IMG/VR virus record: IMGVR_UViG_3300032731_001278
Span: 1 to 58,096 of that record
DNA length: 58,096 nucleotides
Reading direction: 5' to 3' (one strand)
Origin: a virus
The position numbers were made by a program, and so were the translations under genes. Every line of letters begins with the position of its first letter. The stretch's first letter is position 1. Below, in pieces: positions 1-8,737 of the stretch. Under the pieces are notes generated by a model that was not told the DNA's origin, ran no database searches, and saw nothing but the letters and a program-made list of their open reading frames with translations.

Positions 1-45
1 CGAAGAAAGGACTCCATGGATAAATCCAAGGTGTCCACGGGGTGA
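1..45 (+). CDS. 3' end of an upstream gene (partial)
   Basis: The frame beginning at base 1 is open and ends at TGA 43-45, giving a basic tail ending RRKDSMDKSKVSTG. It stops six bases before the tail spike start, the spacing expected inside an operon, so it is probably the end of a virion structural gene. The body lies outside the window and cannot be identified. An independent nine-codon ORF from ATG 16 is possible but less likely. Confidence 0.45.
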   Translation, partial: RRKDSMDKSKVSTG

Positions 46-51
46 AATTTA

Positions 52-3000
52 ATGGGACTTCCCACCGGCCAGTACAGCAAGAATATCTACGACCCCTTCA
101 AGCGTTACTGGGGCGCTCTTCTTCAGGAGAGCAAGCCCACGGATCGTATTCCTTGGGTCGATGCTGATTTCAACGATCACTCGCGAAACATGATCGAGAA
201 TACTCGTCGTTTCCGTCATGAAGTGTTTGAAGACGGTACACCCGGCGCGACTCACTTCTTGATTGATGAATCAACCATCGTGACGAACGTCAATAACTTC
301 GAGATCAACGGTGGCGACGGAACGCAAGAAGGAGCTGGTAGATACTACTTAGGCGGCATGACTGCAGTCATACCGGAACTTTATGAATTCGACGCGGACG
401 CTTCTACAGCTCCCGCTGCGCAGATGGATTTTCTTCATCACCGCAACACGAACCTCACCGACACGGTACTGACCGATGTCGACGCGGATTACAACACTAC
501 CGACAACGGCGGCTTGGGCGAGCTTGCTGGACGAGACCTGATTCCGAAGGTGGATGAGGCCGGGTTGGTTACTCGATTCCTTATCATCTCTAATACAGCG
601 AACACCATCACGACGGCCGGTGGCATGTTCGCGGTCGCTTCGTTGAACGACTACTATATGGTCGCGCCGAGCATGCCCGCTGGCGCTCGTACCGATACGG
701 TCTATCTCGACGTTTACCTCGACGAGGAAAACGCTGTTGAAGATCCCGATTTGCTTCACGCGATGGTCGGCGTGACGGGTGGTGTCGAGGCTTGTCGTCG
801 ACTGAAGCTCATTCAGCAAATCCACGTCTATGAGGGTAATACGTACGCCGCGCCGTTGTTGGAGTACACGGCGTTATCGGGTAACTACCACTATCGAGTT
901 GCGATTGCTCAATTCGATCGTCTAGGTGGCGACAACACCATCACGACAGCGATGATTACAGATCTGCGTCCAACTTGGACGGGGTACGGTTCGTCGCATG
1001 AGGTCATCAACGCGCGTGACAGCACGGTCTACAGCACGGTCTACACCACGCTCGACGATCGGCTCGAGTTCGCGGAAGACGACGCTCTGGACGCCCACCT
1101 CTTCATCGACGAGTGCCGTTCTGACGGAACCATTTCCGGCGGCGTTACCGGCGGTGTCGGGACTCCCAACATAACGTACACCGCTTGGGTTGGGTATGTT
1201 GGCGCGGAGCGCGTCAGTATCGTCGGTGGTAACGTAGCCGTCGGGGTCGCCGCCGACTACTATCTCTCCGTAGATTCGACCGGAACGGTTAGCGCCAACG
1301 CCGCAATCCCGCCTGGAGAAGCTCTCCTGGCTTTTTTTGAAGTTGTGGGCGCTAACATCGCACAAATCCGCGACTGGCGCTTTTGGCTCAATACGCTGGA
1401 TACTCACAACGAAGTGATTGTTTCGGGAACCACGGGCGAAGGAAACGTTAGCGGTCTACAGGCAGCCATCAACTACGCCATCGTACGGAAGCGTGGCGTT
1501 GTTCGTGTGCGACCGGGTACCTACGCACCAGCGATTGCGATCACTATCCAGGACATCGTTACGGCTACAACCACTTTCGCTGCCGAGGATCTTGAAATCA
1601 TCTTCGAGCCCGGCGCGGTCATCGAACCCGCGGGTGACTTCGCGGCCTTGACGCTTACGAACACCGAAAATGTCACGATTCGCGGACTTGAGGTATTGGG
1701 TACGAACTTAACCAACGCAACGGCGATGATTTCGGTTGGCGGCTGCACGGACACCATCTTTACGGAGACCGTGATTGACGGCGTCGGCGCCGCGGGTGAC
1801 GGCTTCTCGCTGTCGGCTTGTACAAGATTGCGTATCGACGGTCTCGTGGCGGACAACCTGTCGGAGACCGGTATCCAGCACACGGCCGGAACAACGACGG
1901 ATCTTCACATCGATCACGCCAACATCACCGCCCTGGTCGACGGAATCACGTTCGGCGCCGGCGTCGTCAAAAGCTCGTCGATCCGAAACACCGAGGTTGA
2001 CGGATTCGCGGGCTTCGGTATCGAGGTTATCGCGGCTGACCTGAACATCCTCATCGAGCGCGTGACGTCTACCGGACAGGTATGCGCTGCCGTCATCAGC
2101 TCAGCCGGTTCCGGTATCCACGTATCGAACGTTGACGTGACGAGCAGCTCGTGCTCGACGGCTGGGGTCGTATTCGGCAGTAGCGCCTTGAACTCGAGCC
2201 TGAAAGATAGCTACCTGTACGACATCACGACGGGACCGGCGGTTCTTCTGGACACCGCGCAGTCGACGATCGTCGCGGATGTGTACATCAACGAGAACGG
2301 TGCGGCCGAGTATCCGATTTCAATCGACAACTCGACGCATTGCACCCTCCAGGACGTGACGGTCATCAACGCGTTAGCGGCCGGTATTCGTGTCTTGACT
2401 TCCAGCTACTGCACGATATCCAACTGTCGGGTCGAGAATACTTTGCGGTACGCCGTCCACGCCGAAGACAGCCCTTACTTGAAAGTCGTCGACTGCAACT
2501 TGGTTGATGTCGTTGCCGGCGGCGGAAACTCCACGTACGTACACCTGGAAGGTTGTTCATACTCGCGTATTGCTCACAACGGGATCACGCACCTCATCGC
2601 CGGTACGGCGTACGGTGTTCAGACCTTAGATTTTGGTGGTGCGGAAAACGTTGGCGTCGGTATCGTCGACAACGTGATCTACTTGGGCGGTGGTGATTAT
2701 GGTATCTACCTAGGCGGCGCGGGCGCCGTGGATGAACAGTGCACCGTTACCGGCAACGAAATCAACTTCTCGGCGCTTGGCTCGACCGGCATTTTCATTG
2801 ACGACCTGATCGAATCCGTAATTTCAGGGAACGTCATCAATAGTGCAGCGACTGGTATCAGTACGTTCGGTAACACGTACGGTGGCGCTGAGGACTTGTC
2901 GATTAGCAACAATGTCATAAAGAGTTGTACGACTGGAATCAACATAACCGGCTTATTAGCTGTTGACGTGAGCGTTAACGGAAACGTCGTCCGTGACTCC

Positions 3001-3765
3001 ACCATATTCGGCATTACCGGCGCGATCACTGGCGGCCCGCTGTCTATCATCAACAACACCCTTGAAAGTTCAGGCAACGACGCGATCTTGTTTACCGCCG
3101 GGACCGCCATTCACGTCGAAAACAACATCATCCTTAACGCTGGTGCTCGCGCGATTCAGTTAGATAACTCGGACAGATCCACTATTGTTGGAAATGGTAT
3201 TACCTCAAGCGGTAGCGACGGAATTTATCTGAATAACTGTGACGACTGCGACGTAACTGGTAACAGAAGCAACCAGAATGGTGGACACGGAATTAACCTG
3301 AATGGCGGCGACAATAACGTATTGACGGGTAATAAGTGTCAAAATAACACGGGTGAAGGAATTAACCTAAACACTTGCATTAAGTGTACGGTAACTGGTA
3401 ATGGTTGTTCGGAAAACAATTCTGGTATTGTAGCAACCGCTACAACAACTTGTGTACTTAGCGGAAATAGTTGTAACGACAACGATATTCATGGCATCCA
3501 CTACGACGGTGATTACGGAAGTATCACGGGTAACGTATGCGCGGTGAACGGAACGCTTGCTGGTCAATACGGAATTTACATCATCGGCGGTGCTGTGTAT
3601 AACGCGTGCTCTGGGAACCAGGCGACAAATAGCGGAGACGTCACGGCTCCAGGCGCGGGTTACGACATCTACAATAACGGCGCGAATAATGGAATAGGTG
3701 TCGCGCAAGCGAATAACTGCGCGTCTTTTAACACGGGTATCGCAGCGAGTATTTTTGACGTGTAG
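52..3765 (+). CDS. Tail spike/tail fibre with parallel beta-helix
   Basis: A 1237-residue virion protein, probably the host-receptor-binding or polysaccharide-degrading tail spike. Residues 1 to about 450 form a non-repetitive head (containing RYYLGGM near 100) that resembles virion-attachment regions. From about 480 to the end the sequence is a long series of short degenerate repeats rich in G, N, T and S (such as VTGNxxxxN, GIxLxxCxxCTVTGN), the signature of a right-handed parallel beta-helix of the pectate-lyase/NosD type. The last quarter has the most regular 20-25 residue coils. No catalytic residues can be assigned, so enzymatic activity is unproven. It is the only structural gene seen complete here. 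Confidence 0.85.
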   Translation: MGLPTGQYSKNIYDPFKRYWGALLQESKPTDRIPWVDADFNDHSRNMIENTRRFRHEVFEDGTPGATHFLIDESTIVTNVNNFEINGGDGTQEGAGRYYLGGMTAVIPELYEFDADASTAPAAQMDFLHHRNTNLTDTVLTDVDADYNTTDNGGLGELAGRDLIPKVDEAGLVTRFLIISNTANTITTAGGMFAVASLNDYYMVAPSMPAGARTDTVYLDVYLDEENAVEDPDLLHAMVGVTGGVEACRRLKLIQQIHVYEGNTYAAPLLEYTALSGNYHYRVAIAQFDRLGGDNTITTAMITDLRPTWTGYGSSHEVINARDSTVYSTVYTTLDDRLEFAEDDALDAHLFIDECRSDGTISGGVTGGVGTPNITYTAWVGYVGAERVSIVGGNVAVGVAADYYLSVDSTGTVSANAAIPPGEALLAFFEVVGANIAQIRDWRFWLNTLDTHNEVIVSGTTGEGNVSGLQAAINYAIVRKRGVVRVRPGTYAPAIAITIQDIVTATTTFAAEDLEIIFEPGAVIEPAGDFAALTLTNTENVTIRGLEVLGTNLTNATAMISVGGCTDTIFTETVIDGVGAAGDGFSLSACTRLRIDGLVADNLSETGIQHTAGTTTDLHIDHANITALVDGITFGAGVVKSSSIRNTEVDGFAGFGIEVIAADLNILIERVTSTGQVCAAVISSAGSGIHVSNVDVTSSSCSTAGVVFGSSALNSSLKDSYLYDITTGPAVLLDTAQSTIVADVYINENGAAEYPISIDNSTHCTLQDVTVINALAAGIRVLTSSYCTISNCRVENTLRYAVHAEDSPYLKVVDCNLVDVVAGGGNSTYVHLEGCSYSRIAHNGITHLIAGTAYGVQTLDFGGAENVGVGIVDNVIYLGGGDYGIYLGGAGAVDEQCTVTGNEINFSALGSTGIFIDDLIESVISGNVINSAATGISTFGNTYGGAEDLSISNNVIKSCTTGINITGLLAVDVSVNGNVVRDSTIFGITGAITGGPLSIINNTLESSGNDAILFTAGTAIHVENNIILNAGARAIQLDNSDRSTIVGNGITSSGSDGIYLNNCDDCDVTGNRSNQNGGHGINLNGGDNNVLTGNKCQNNTGEGINLNTCIKCTVTGNGCSENNSGIVATATTTCVLSGNSCNDNDIHGIHYDGDYGSITGNVCAVNGTLAGQYGIYIIGGAVYNACSGNQATNSGDVTAPGAGYDIYNNGANNGIGVAQANNCASFNTGIAASIFDV

Positions 3766-3768
3766 AAA

Positions 3769-4323
3769 TTAGGTGAAATCTACAAGTGGGATGATCGCCA
3801 CGTCCATTTCGCTCCACGTCGGATTTCCATTTACCTCAATGGCTACGTGAAGCTCTGAATCCACCACCACCAAGCTTCCGACGTTCACGATGTCGTTAGG
3901 TCCAGAAGATACTTCGAAATACGAAACTACCCAGTTGATGTAGCTTTCCGTGTCGTCCGTTAAGATCACTACCCTGTCTGGAATTTCAATGGTCGTGTTC
4001 GCGTATGTGTATTCGACATATCCGTCACTAATTTCAAAGTTGTCGGCATTACCTTCTAAATCAGTGTAATGAACGGTGTAGTGAATAGCTCCCGCGGCCG
4101 TTACCAGCGTCGATTCCACGCTGTCGATACGAATGTCGAGTTCCTCGTCCACGATCGCGAGATCAGCTACGTCACCATTCAAGAGATCGACTTCGAGACG
4201 AAGCTGCAAAACCTCGTCTGACATCTCTTCGAGTGAAGAGTAGGGCGTCGTGTCCATCTCCCCCTCCGTAGCGCATCCGATACCGATCATTCCGACCACA
4301 ATCATCAAAATCCAATTCCTCAT
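3769..4323 (-). CDS. Phage-encoded lipoprotein with coiled coil
   Basis: A 184-residue protein with a short basic N-terminus, a hydrophobic core and a lipobox ending GIGC at Cys17, so it should be exported, lipidated and anchored in a membrane. Residues about 30-75 (LEEMSDEVLQLRLEVDLL) are a heptad-type coiled coil; the rest looks beta-rich. A clear TAGGAGG ribosome site precedes ATG. It converges on the tail spike with a 3-base gap and has its own promoter at 4351-4380. Phage lipoproteins made early can block receptors or superinfection; that role is inference only. Confidence 0.8.
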   Translation of the reverse strand: MRNWILMIVVGMIGIGCATEGEMDTTPYSSLEEMSDEVLQLRLEVDLLNGDVADLAIVDEELDIRIDSVESTLVTAAGAIHYTVHYTDLEGNADNFEISDGYVEYTYANTTIEIPDRVVILTDDTESYINWVVSYFEVSSGPNDIVNVGSLVVVDSELHVAIEVNGNPTWSEMDVAIIPLVDFT

Positions 4324-4350
4324 GATAGCCTCCTAAGCTTTGTTGTCTAA

Positions 4351-4380
4351 CGTTTACCACAACACTTAGCTAACTGTCAA
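4351..4380 (-). promoter_or_regulatory. Sigma70-type promoter with GTTAGCTAA element
   Basis: On the minus strand TTGACA (4375-4380) is followed after 18 bp by TAAACG (4351-4356). Directly after the -35 lies GTTAGCTAAG, which contains the palindrome TTAGCTAA (4366-4373). The same arrangement occurs at 42868-42897 and 45563-45592. It should drive the lipoprotein gene. Confidence 0.65.
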
Positions 4381-4432
4381 GTGTTTGCTTGAGCGGTTTT
4401 GGAGGTTTTCGTAGACGAGTTAGACGCAAAAC

Positions 4433-4459
4433 AAAAAGTTTGCACGGTGCAAACTTTTT
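4433..4459. repeat. Dispersed dyad, copy 1 (divergent intergenic)
   Basis: AAAAAGTTTGC, loop ACGGT, GCAAACTTTTT: an 11-bp perfect inverted repeat with flanking A and T tracts. It is one of nine copies in the window. Unlike most, it lies between two divergently transcribed genes, where a terminator would not be expected. Confidence 0.85.
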
Positions 4460-4498
4460 GTTCATTTGGCTCGGTATATCAAGCTCTACCGAGCTACC

Positions 4499-4518
4499 GC
4501 TATAATCTCTACGAGATA
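4499..4518 (+). promoter_or_regulatory. -10 GCTATAAT with overlapping operator dyad
   Basis: TATAAT at 4501-4506 lies on the plus strand ahead of the small ORF at 4615 and the initiator gene. The operator-like dyad ATCT-N5-AGATA overlaps its downstream half (ATCTC 4505-4509, GAGAT 4513-4517); the same dyad is found at 32586-32600 and 55463-55477. Upstream, CTCGGTA (4470-4476) and TACCGAG (4487-4493) form another inverted repeat where the -35 would lie. No good -35 hexamer is visible. Confidence 0.55.
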
Positions 4519-4614
4519 CCACTTCCAAGAATAGCGTTTGACGAGGAGAATCTTAAGCGGTAAAATTTCTCTATCAATCTTAGCGTGGTAACTAGGTTGA
4601 TGGAAAGCACGGTA

Positions 4615-4749
4615 ATGCACAACACCAGACTTCGACTCGTTAACGGCTTTCAGCGGCATTCTTGCCGCGGCTGTGCTTACGTTTACGAGTTACCCGGTAG
4701 CCCACCACGGGGCTACCGGGACTGGTGGTGTACTCGTGGAACTAGCTGA
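4615..4749 (+). CDS. Small Cys-containing protein, 44 aa
   Basis: ATG at 4615 follows GGAAAG with about 8 bases of spacing and reads 44 codons to TGA 4747-4749. The product has a CRGC pair and a later WWC, a composition typical of small phage zinc-binding proteins. It overlaps the most upstream start proposed for the initiator gene in another frame. If it is real, the initiator probably begins later, for example at GTG 4736. Confidence 0.4.
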   Translation: MHNTRLRLVNGFQRHSCRGCAYVYELPGSPPRGYRDWWCTRGTS

Positions 4750-5749
4750 TATACTCACCGACAAAAGTAGATTAGTCGTACCCCGTAGCCTTTTGCGTAT
4801 GCTTGAAGTGCCCGGTAAACCGTCAAAAATTGCAGCGATAATCTTGAAAGTTCTACAGGAAACGCAATACCGTGACGGCTTGCGTTGTTGCGGTGATTTT
4901 GACGTTGACCTAAAGATTGGTGACTGTCTAATAACGCTCTCAACGCTTCAAAAAGTTAGCGGCGCTAGCCAAAAACACACCGCCAAGAAGTGGCTAATGG
5001 AGGCGGCGAATGGTCTAGACTGGACGGTTGAACCGCTTGGGAAAAACGATCCTCGGGTAACAAAAAGTGGTATCCCTTCGCTTACCCCTTCGCGTATCCC
5101 TTACGGTACCCCTCCACGTACCCCTTCTGGCGCTCATCTTGGAATTCTCGTAACCGTAAGTAACTACAAGGAATTAACGTTTATTCCGAGCGCTTGTAAA
5201 ATCAACGGAAGTATCCCTTCCGGTATCCCTTCCGGTATCCCTTCATGTACCCCTTCCGTACCACAGAACCAACACCGTTCTACCGACACCGCTTTAACTA
5301 ACACCAAGAACCAACACAAGAAGAGAGAAGAAAGCACTATCTCTCAAAGATACAATAAAGAAAATGCCGTAGGGAAGGATAGCGTGACTATCAAAACCTT
5401 AAAATCCGATGATACCCACCGCGATCTTTTAAGCGAAGAATCAGATCATGGAGAGGTTGCTAGGATCTTCATGCGCTGGGGAAAAGTTTGGAATGTAGAC
5501 GGTAACACTCACCTCGATGAAGATGTCGAATCAATCGTTCGGAAAGCTCGCCAAAACTTTTCGACGGAAGAACTCTACGAAGCTATCGACGGTTCGAAGC
5601 TGGATGATTGGGAATTTCGTCCGACTCGTTGTGATTTAACAGATCTTTTTAAATCCAACAAACGTATTCGAATCTATCGGGAGCTAGCGCGGTCAACGCC
5701 TCAAGGGTGTCAAACCCTACAGCAACAACTTGAAGTATTAGCGGATTGA
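4673..5749 (+). CDS. Replication initiator paralogue with internal iterons
   Basis: A 358-residue DnaD/O-like replisome organiser. Residues about 20-120 look like a winged-helix DNA-binding domain; 130-200 is a Pro/Ser linker encoded by 12-bp repeats; 240-345 is a C-terminal domain containing RWGKVW and AIDGSK, shared with the gene at 56763-57842. The protein ends QLEVLAD, a tail shared with three other proteins in the window. The start is uncertain: GTG 4673 is the longest choice, and GTG 4736 avoids most of the overlap with the small ORF. The stop codon's last base lies in a dyad terminator. The role is analogous to lambda O, by inference from architecture. Confidence 0.75.
   Translation: MLTFTSYPVAHHGATGTGGVLVELADILTDKSRLVVPRSLLRMLEVPGKPSKIAAIILKVLQETQYRDGLRCCGDFDVDLKIGDCLITLSTLQKVSGASQKHTAKKWLMEAANGLDWTVEPLGKNDPRVTKSGIPSLTPSRIPYGTPPRTPSGAHLGILVTVSNYKELTFIPSACKINGSIPSGIPSGIPSCTPSVPQNQHRSTDTALTNTKNQHKKREESTISQRYNKENAVGKDSVTIKTLKSDDTHRDLLSEESDHGEVARIFMRWGKVWNVDGNTHLDEDVESIVRKARQNFSTEELYEAIDGSKLDDWEFRPTRCDLTDLFKSNKRIRIYRELARSTPQGCQTLQQQLEVLAD
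5069..5257 (+). repeat. 12-bp iteron arrays inside the initiator gene
   Basis: Five perfectly phased 12-bp units cover 5069-5128 and four cover 5210-5257, with consensus GGTATCCCTTCC (T/C alternation at position 5). Each unit encodes four residues of the form GIPS or CTPS. The CCC proline codon and most third positions are constant, which suggests DNA-level constraint. Iterons inside an initiator gene are the arrangement of the lambda origin, so this is a candidate replication origin. Confidence 0.75.
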
Positions 5750-5775
5750 AAAAGTTTGCAACTCGCAAACTTTTT
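5749..5775. terminator. Dyad copy 2, terminator-like after initiator
   Basis: AAAAAGTTTGC, loop AACTC, GCAAACTTTTT. It starts at the last base of the initiator stop codon and ends 14 bases before the next start. An 11-bp stem with an A tract before and a T tract after fits a bidirectional intrinsic terminator. Confidence 0.65.
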
Positions 5776-5789
5776 GAAAGCGACAAAAA

Positions 5790-6275
5790 ATGAGAACTTT
5801 TGACTCGAAAAATCCGCCTAAAACAATTCTACGGAAACGTCGCCCAACAAATCCGAAAGCGACAACGGTAGAAACGTCCGCGGAAACGATCGTTCCGAAA
5901 CCACACACCAAACCAGATCCGTTACCGATTCCGCCAACGTTAAAAGAAACCGACGCGTGGATCTTAGACGCGCGCAAAGCTGATCTGATTGAGGTAGCGC
6001 AGCGGCTAGGTTATACGGTAACAAACCCGAAAGATAGAAGTCGGCGTATAGTACCGTGCCCACGGTGTGGAAGGGAAAAGGGCGCTTGGATCGTAAACCA
6101 TCAACGCTGGAAAAAACCAGTGTGGGGTTGTTCGTGCGACGCGTTGTGGTGGGGCAACTTAGATCTTGTCGCCGTGACGCTTTGGCGTGACAGGTTAGGT
6201 AATTTAAATGAAGATGGGAAAGCTGAAGTTCGCGCGTGGTACGCCCGCAGCGGATGGTGCTCAGACGCGCCCTAA
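5790..6275 (+). CDS. Zinc-ribbon protein resembling a primase zinc domain
   Basis: A 161-residue protein. The first 60 residues are Pro/Lys/Thr rich and probably disordered. Residues about 60-140 contain CPRC and CSC metal ligands around WIVNHQRWKK and a following GNLDLVAV. This resembles the CHC2-type zinc domain of primases, here without any catalytic TOPRIM part. It follows the initiator, which supports a replication role. No strong ribosome site is visible; ATG lies 14 bases after the dyad. Function is inference. Confidence 0.6.
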   Translation: MRTFDSKNPPKTILRKRRPTNPKATTVETSAETIVPKPHTKPDPLPIPPTLKETDAWILDARKADLIEVAQRLGYTVTNPKDRSRRIVPCPRCGREKGAWIVNHQRWKKPVWGCSCDALWWGNLDLVAVTLWRDRLGNLNEDGKAEVRAWYARSGWCSDAP

Positions 6276-6381
6276 ACCACGCCAACTTCCTACGGTACCC
6301 ATGATATTCTAACGCCACCTAACACTCCCCACGCAGCCGCTCAGATACTCTACGAGCCGGAAACCTGCTATCCTAAGTCCT

Positions 6382-6930
6382 ATGAAAATCAAAAATGCCA
6401 TACACGTCCTTCTTCTCGCGCTCTTCTTATCCGCCGGGCAAGCCTTTGCGGTAGAAGAACCTGCAAACGAAACCCAAGCCGTAGAGGTCGTCGAGACAGC
6501 GCCAGCACCCGCCGAAACCGTTCCGACTCCTTCGGTAACCCCCACAACCGACCTAGTTACCCACGAGCAACCCCAAGCGGACGTGGGAACTGCCGTAGTA
6601 AAGCTCATGGAGGGCGTCCAGAACAAAAACTGGTTACTCGTGAGCTGCGCAGTTTTGATGATTTTGATTTGGGTGTGGAATATCTTCATCATGCCGCGTC
6701 TATTCTCGAGCGAAAAGCATCCGAAGTGGCGCGCCGCTTCGCCGTGGATTTCTATCGGAGTAGCCGTTGCGGCTCAGTTTGCGTCAGCTATCATCGCCGG
6801 CAACAGTTGGGTGGACGCTTTGAACACCGCCGCTATGATGGGGTTCACCACAAGCGGCATGTGGAGCGCTGGTGGCAAGAAAGCACTCGGCGTAGTCGAA
6901 CAAAAGTTGCGACCCGCCCCCAAGAAGTAA
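6382..6930 (+). CDS. Membrane protein with signal peptide, holin-like
   Basis: A 182-residue protein with a cleavable-type signal (MKIKNAIHVLLLALFLSAG, cleavage expected after AFA), an acidic Pro/Thr/Glu-rich segment to about residue 70, then two hydrophobic segments (about 88-106 and 120-140) and a Gly/Ser-rich segment ending in a basic tail. Two membrane spans next to a coiled-coil membrane protein, and close to the endolysin, suggest a holin. No Shine-Dalgarno sequence is seen; TATCCT ends 7 bases before ATG, so the mRNA may be nearly leaderless. Confidence 0.6.
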   Translation: MKIKNAIHVLLLALFLSAGQAFAVEEPANETQAVEVVETAPAPAETVPTPSVTPTTDLVTHEQPQADVGTAVVKLMEGVQNKNWLLVSCAVLMILIWVWNIFIMPRLFSSEKHPKWRAASPWISIGVAVAAQFASAIIAGNSWVDALNTAAMMGFTTSGMWSAGGKKALGVVEQKLRPAPKK

Positions 6931-7077
6931 ACCGCTTCCTTCTCGAATCACCAGAATCCAAATTGAAACCATGGTACTGTTGAACCTGTGTGGAGAGCTA
7001 AACAATACTTGGTCAAGGCAGTTGAAGTGGCCTGGATCATTTTTTCTCTTACCTTCGTCTCGAAGTGAAATCGTGAC

Positions 7078-7584
7078 ATGTCAGACGACCTTGGCGATTT
7101 CATGGACGACGCGGATGATTCGTGGATTCGGCCGCTTATTCGAGCTGACGACGATCGTTTTCGAGAAAATGAGAACGTCGCGATAGACCGACTCAAGGAA
7201 TTGGCGCGGTACCCCCATGGGCGTCATGAAGGAACTGTAATGGCTGAAACTAGCGACGGAAGTTCCCCGGTAAGCCAACGCCAACTTAGAGATCATGAAA
7301 AGTTAGACGAAGCAAACCGTAAGGGTGATTTAGCTCTAGCTGAACAACGACATAAAGAAATTCGCGGTGACCTCAAAGAATTAAAGGGTGTTGTTAAAGA
7401 TACGAATCAATCAATAAAAGACACGAACGAAGCACTTCAAGATCATGCTATCAATTGTCCGGCGAAAGATGATGTAAAGACAATCAGTAAAAAAGTTTGG
7501 TATATCGCTGGTGTGATAGCGGCGGCCGGTGGTAGTGGCGGAGCTGGAATTGCCGTGGTTTTAAGTAAAGTGCTGAACGGGTGA
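7078..7584 (+). CDS. Coiled-coil protein with C-terminal membrane anchor
   Basis: 168 residues if ATG 7078 is used. An internal ATG at 7240, preceded by GAAGGA at ideal spacing, would give 114 residues and may be the true start. Residues about 75-140 are a coiled coil (KELKGVVKDTNQSIKDTNEALQDH), followed by one hydrophobic helix and a Gly-rich turn. This layout recalls XhlA-type lysis accessory proteins and holin partners. It converges on the minus-strand endolysin operon with a 3-base gap. Confidence 0.6.
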   Translation: MSDDLGDFMDDADDSWIRPLIRADDDRFRENENVAIDRLKELARYPHGRHEGTVMAETSDGSSPVSQRQLRDHEKLDEANRKGDLALAEQRHKEIRGDLKELKGVVKDTNQSIKDTNEALQDHAINCPAKDDVKTISKKVWYIAGVIAAAGGSGGAGIAVVLSKVLNG

Positions 7585-7587
7585 ACG

Positions 7588-7932
7588 TCAATCCTTCCAC
7601 CCACCTTCGACGCCAAACGCTTCCAGAAAACTGAAGGCTTTATCGATCTTCATCCACGCAACGACGCGATCGTTATCGAGGTGAATGGTTTTGTCTTTGT
7701 GGTCAACCCATCGATCGCCGTCTGTCCAACCATACAGAAGTTCGTCTGAGTCGAGATCTTTAGCTGTGTAGGGGAAGAGAACTTCAATCCGACACTGATG
7801 AGAAAAACGTTCGTCGACAATTACACAAACGAACGGAACGTTACAGTCGTGAACTTCGGGTTCGTGTACGTTTTCGATGGTACAAAGCTCTTCGGGAAAC
7901 TGCTTGGTTTCGAAATTGTCGAATAACAGCAT
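7588..7932 (-). CDS. Hypothetical protein, 114 aa
   Basis: Not recognised. The protein is acidic and rich in aromatic residues (WTDGDRWVDHKD), without a signal or membrane segment. The ATG overlaps the stop of the endolysin gene as TAATG and is preceded by GGAG, so the two are translationally coupled. It is the last gene of the leftward lysis-region operon. Confidence 0.7.
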   Translation of the reverse strand: MLLFDNFETKQFPEELCTIENVHEPEVHDCNVPFVCVIVDERFSHQCRIEVLFPYTAKDLDSDELLYGWTDGDRWVDHKDKTIHLDNDRVVAWMKIDKAFSFLEAFGVEGGWKD

Positions 7933-8627
7933 TACAACTCCACCTTCAATCCACGCATCGTGAACGGCGTGCTCAACTCCCAGTTTCCAGCTTCAATCAA
8001 AATCGTGAAGGCGTCAGGCCGGTAGACGCAATTTTTCAGTAACTTGTTCGAGTGCCCAGCAAACCATTCTCGTCGAGCCTTCAGGTAGGCCACAACCCAA
8101 GTTTTTTCGTCGCCACCCTTGTTAGGGGGTACCTCATCAAACCTTCGCCGACAAGTTGAGAACCCACCCTGGATGTAAGAGTCATACAGTACGGCGTACG
8201 ACAGCGCTTCCTTCATACCCATCGCGACGCCTTGTCGGAATGCCGGCTCCCAGTAGTTCTCGTCGAAGATCTCGTCCTGAGCTTGCTGCATGATAGGATC
8301 GCTACCAGCCTGGTGGAGTAACTCCATCAGTTGGGTAACCCACGGCGGAAGATTCTTGGGGTCGAACTTCGAAGTCTCGTGGTTAGCCAGTTCATCCAGA
8401 AATGGGCGTAGCGAGAAGGCGTACTCACCCTTGCGGTCAATGTACCGCCACAAGATGTCGTCCAGGCTGTCGGCCCGGTCTGTGGATTGGTGCTTTCCAT
8501 ACGTGACGCCGGCACCGTCTTCCAAAACCGTCACCATGCCGTAGGCAGCTGGTGACGGCAGCTTGCAGGTCTCGAGAACGCACAGGATGATGTCGATGAC
8601 TTGTCGTTGGTCGGATGAGATGGACAT
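7932..8627 (-). CDS. Endolysin, chitosanase (GH46)-like
   Basis: A 231-residue predicted cell-wall hydrolase. The pattern VLEDGAGVTYGKHQST (about residues 32-47), QDEIFDENYW (about 120-130), SYAVLYDSYIQGG (about 147-160) and ARREWFAGH follows the GH46 chitosanase-like/lysozyme-superfamily fold found in phage and proteobacterial murein hydrolases. Glu34 and the acidic residues after it are catalytic candidates. There is no signal peptide, so release would depend on a holin. It lies downstream of several membrane proteins on the same strand and converges with the holin-like pair. Confidence 0.7.
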   Translation of the reverse strand: MSISSDQRQVIDIILCVLETCKLPSPAAYGMVTVLEDGAGVTYGKHQSTDRADSLDDILWRYIDRKGEYAFSLRPFLDELANHETSKFDPKNLPPWVTQLMELLHQAGSDPIMQQAQDEIFDENYWEPAFRQGVAMGMKEALSYAVLYDSYIQGGFSTCRRRFDEVPPNKGGDEKTWVVAYLKARREWFAGHSNKLLKNCVYRPDAFTILIEAGNWELSTPFTMRGLKVEL

Positions 8628-8630
8628 GGG

Positions 8631-8735
8631 TTAACCCTTTTTCTTCTTCTTTTTGTCGCTGCGAGCCTTCTTATCAAGGCGTATTTTACGAGCTTCTTTA
8701 CGGGCTTTCAAACCTTTACGCCGATAGTTCTGCAC
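8631..8735 (-). CDS. Small very basic protein, 34 aa
   Basis: GTG at 8735-8733 overlaps the TAG of the preceding gene and follows GAAGGA at about 9 bases. The product is 34 residues, about half Lys or Arg, ending in a run of six lysines. It could bind nucleic acid. The function is unknown. It fills what would otherwise be an empty 100-base gap in a compact operon. Confidence 0.5.
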   Translation of the reverse strand: MQNYRRKGLKARKEARKIRLDKKARSDKKKKKKG

Positions 8736-8737
8736 TA

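Noticed and set aside
922-1407. 161-codon minus-strand frame inside the tail spike
   Set aside because: No ribosome site, atypical composition, fully antisense to the beta-helix gene.
5069-5257. Could the 12-bp repeats be a CRISPR array
   Set aside because: Units are too short, contiguous without unique spacers, and in frame within a coding linker.
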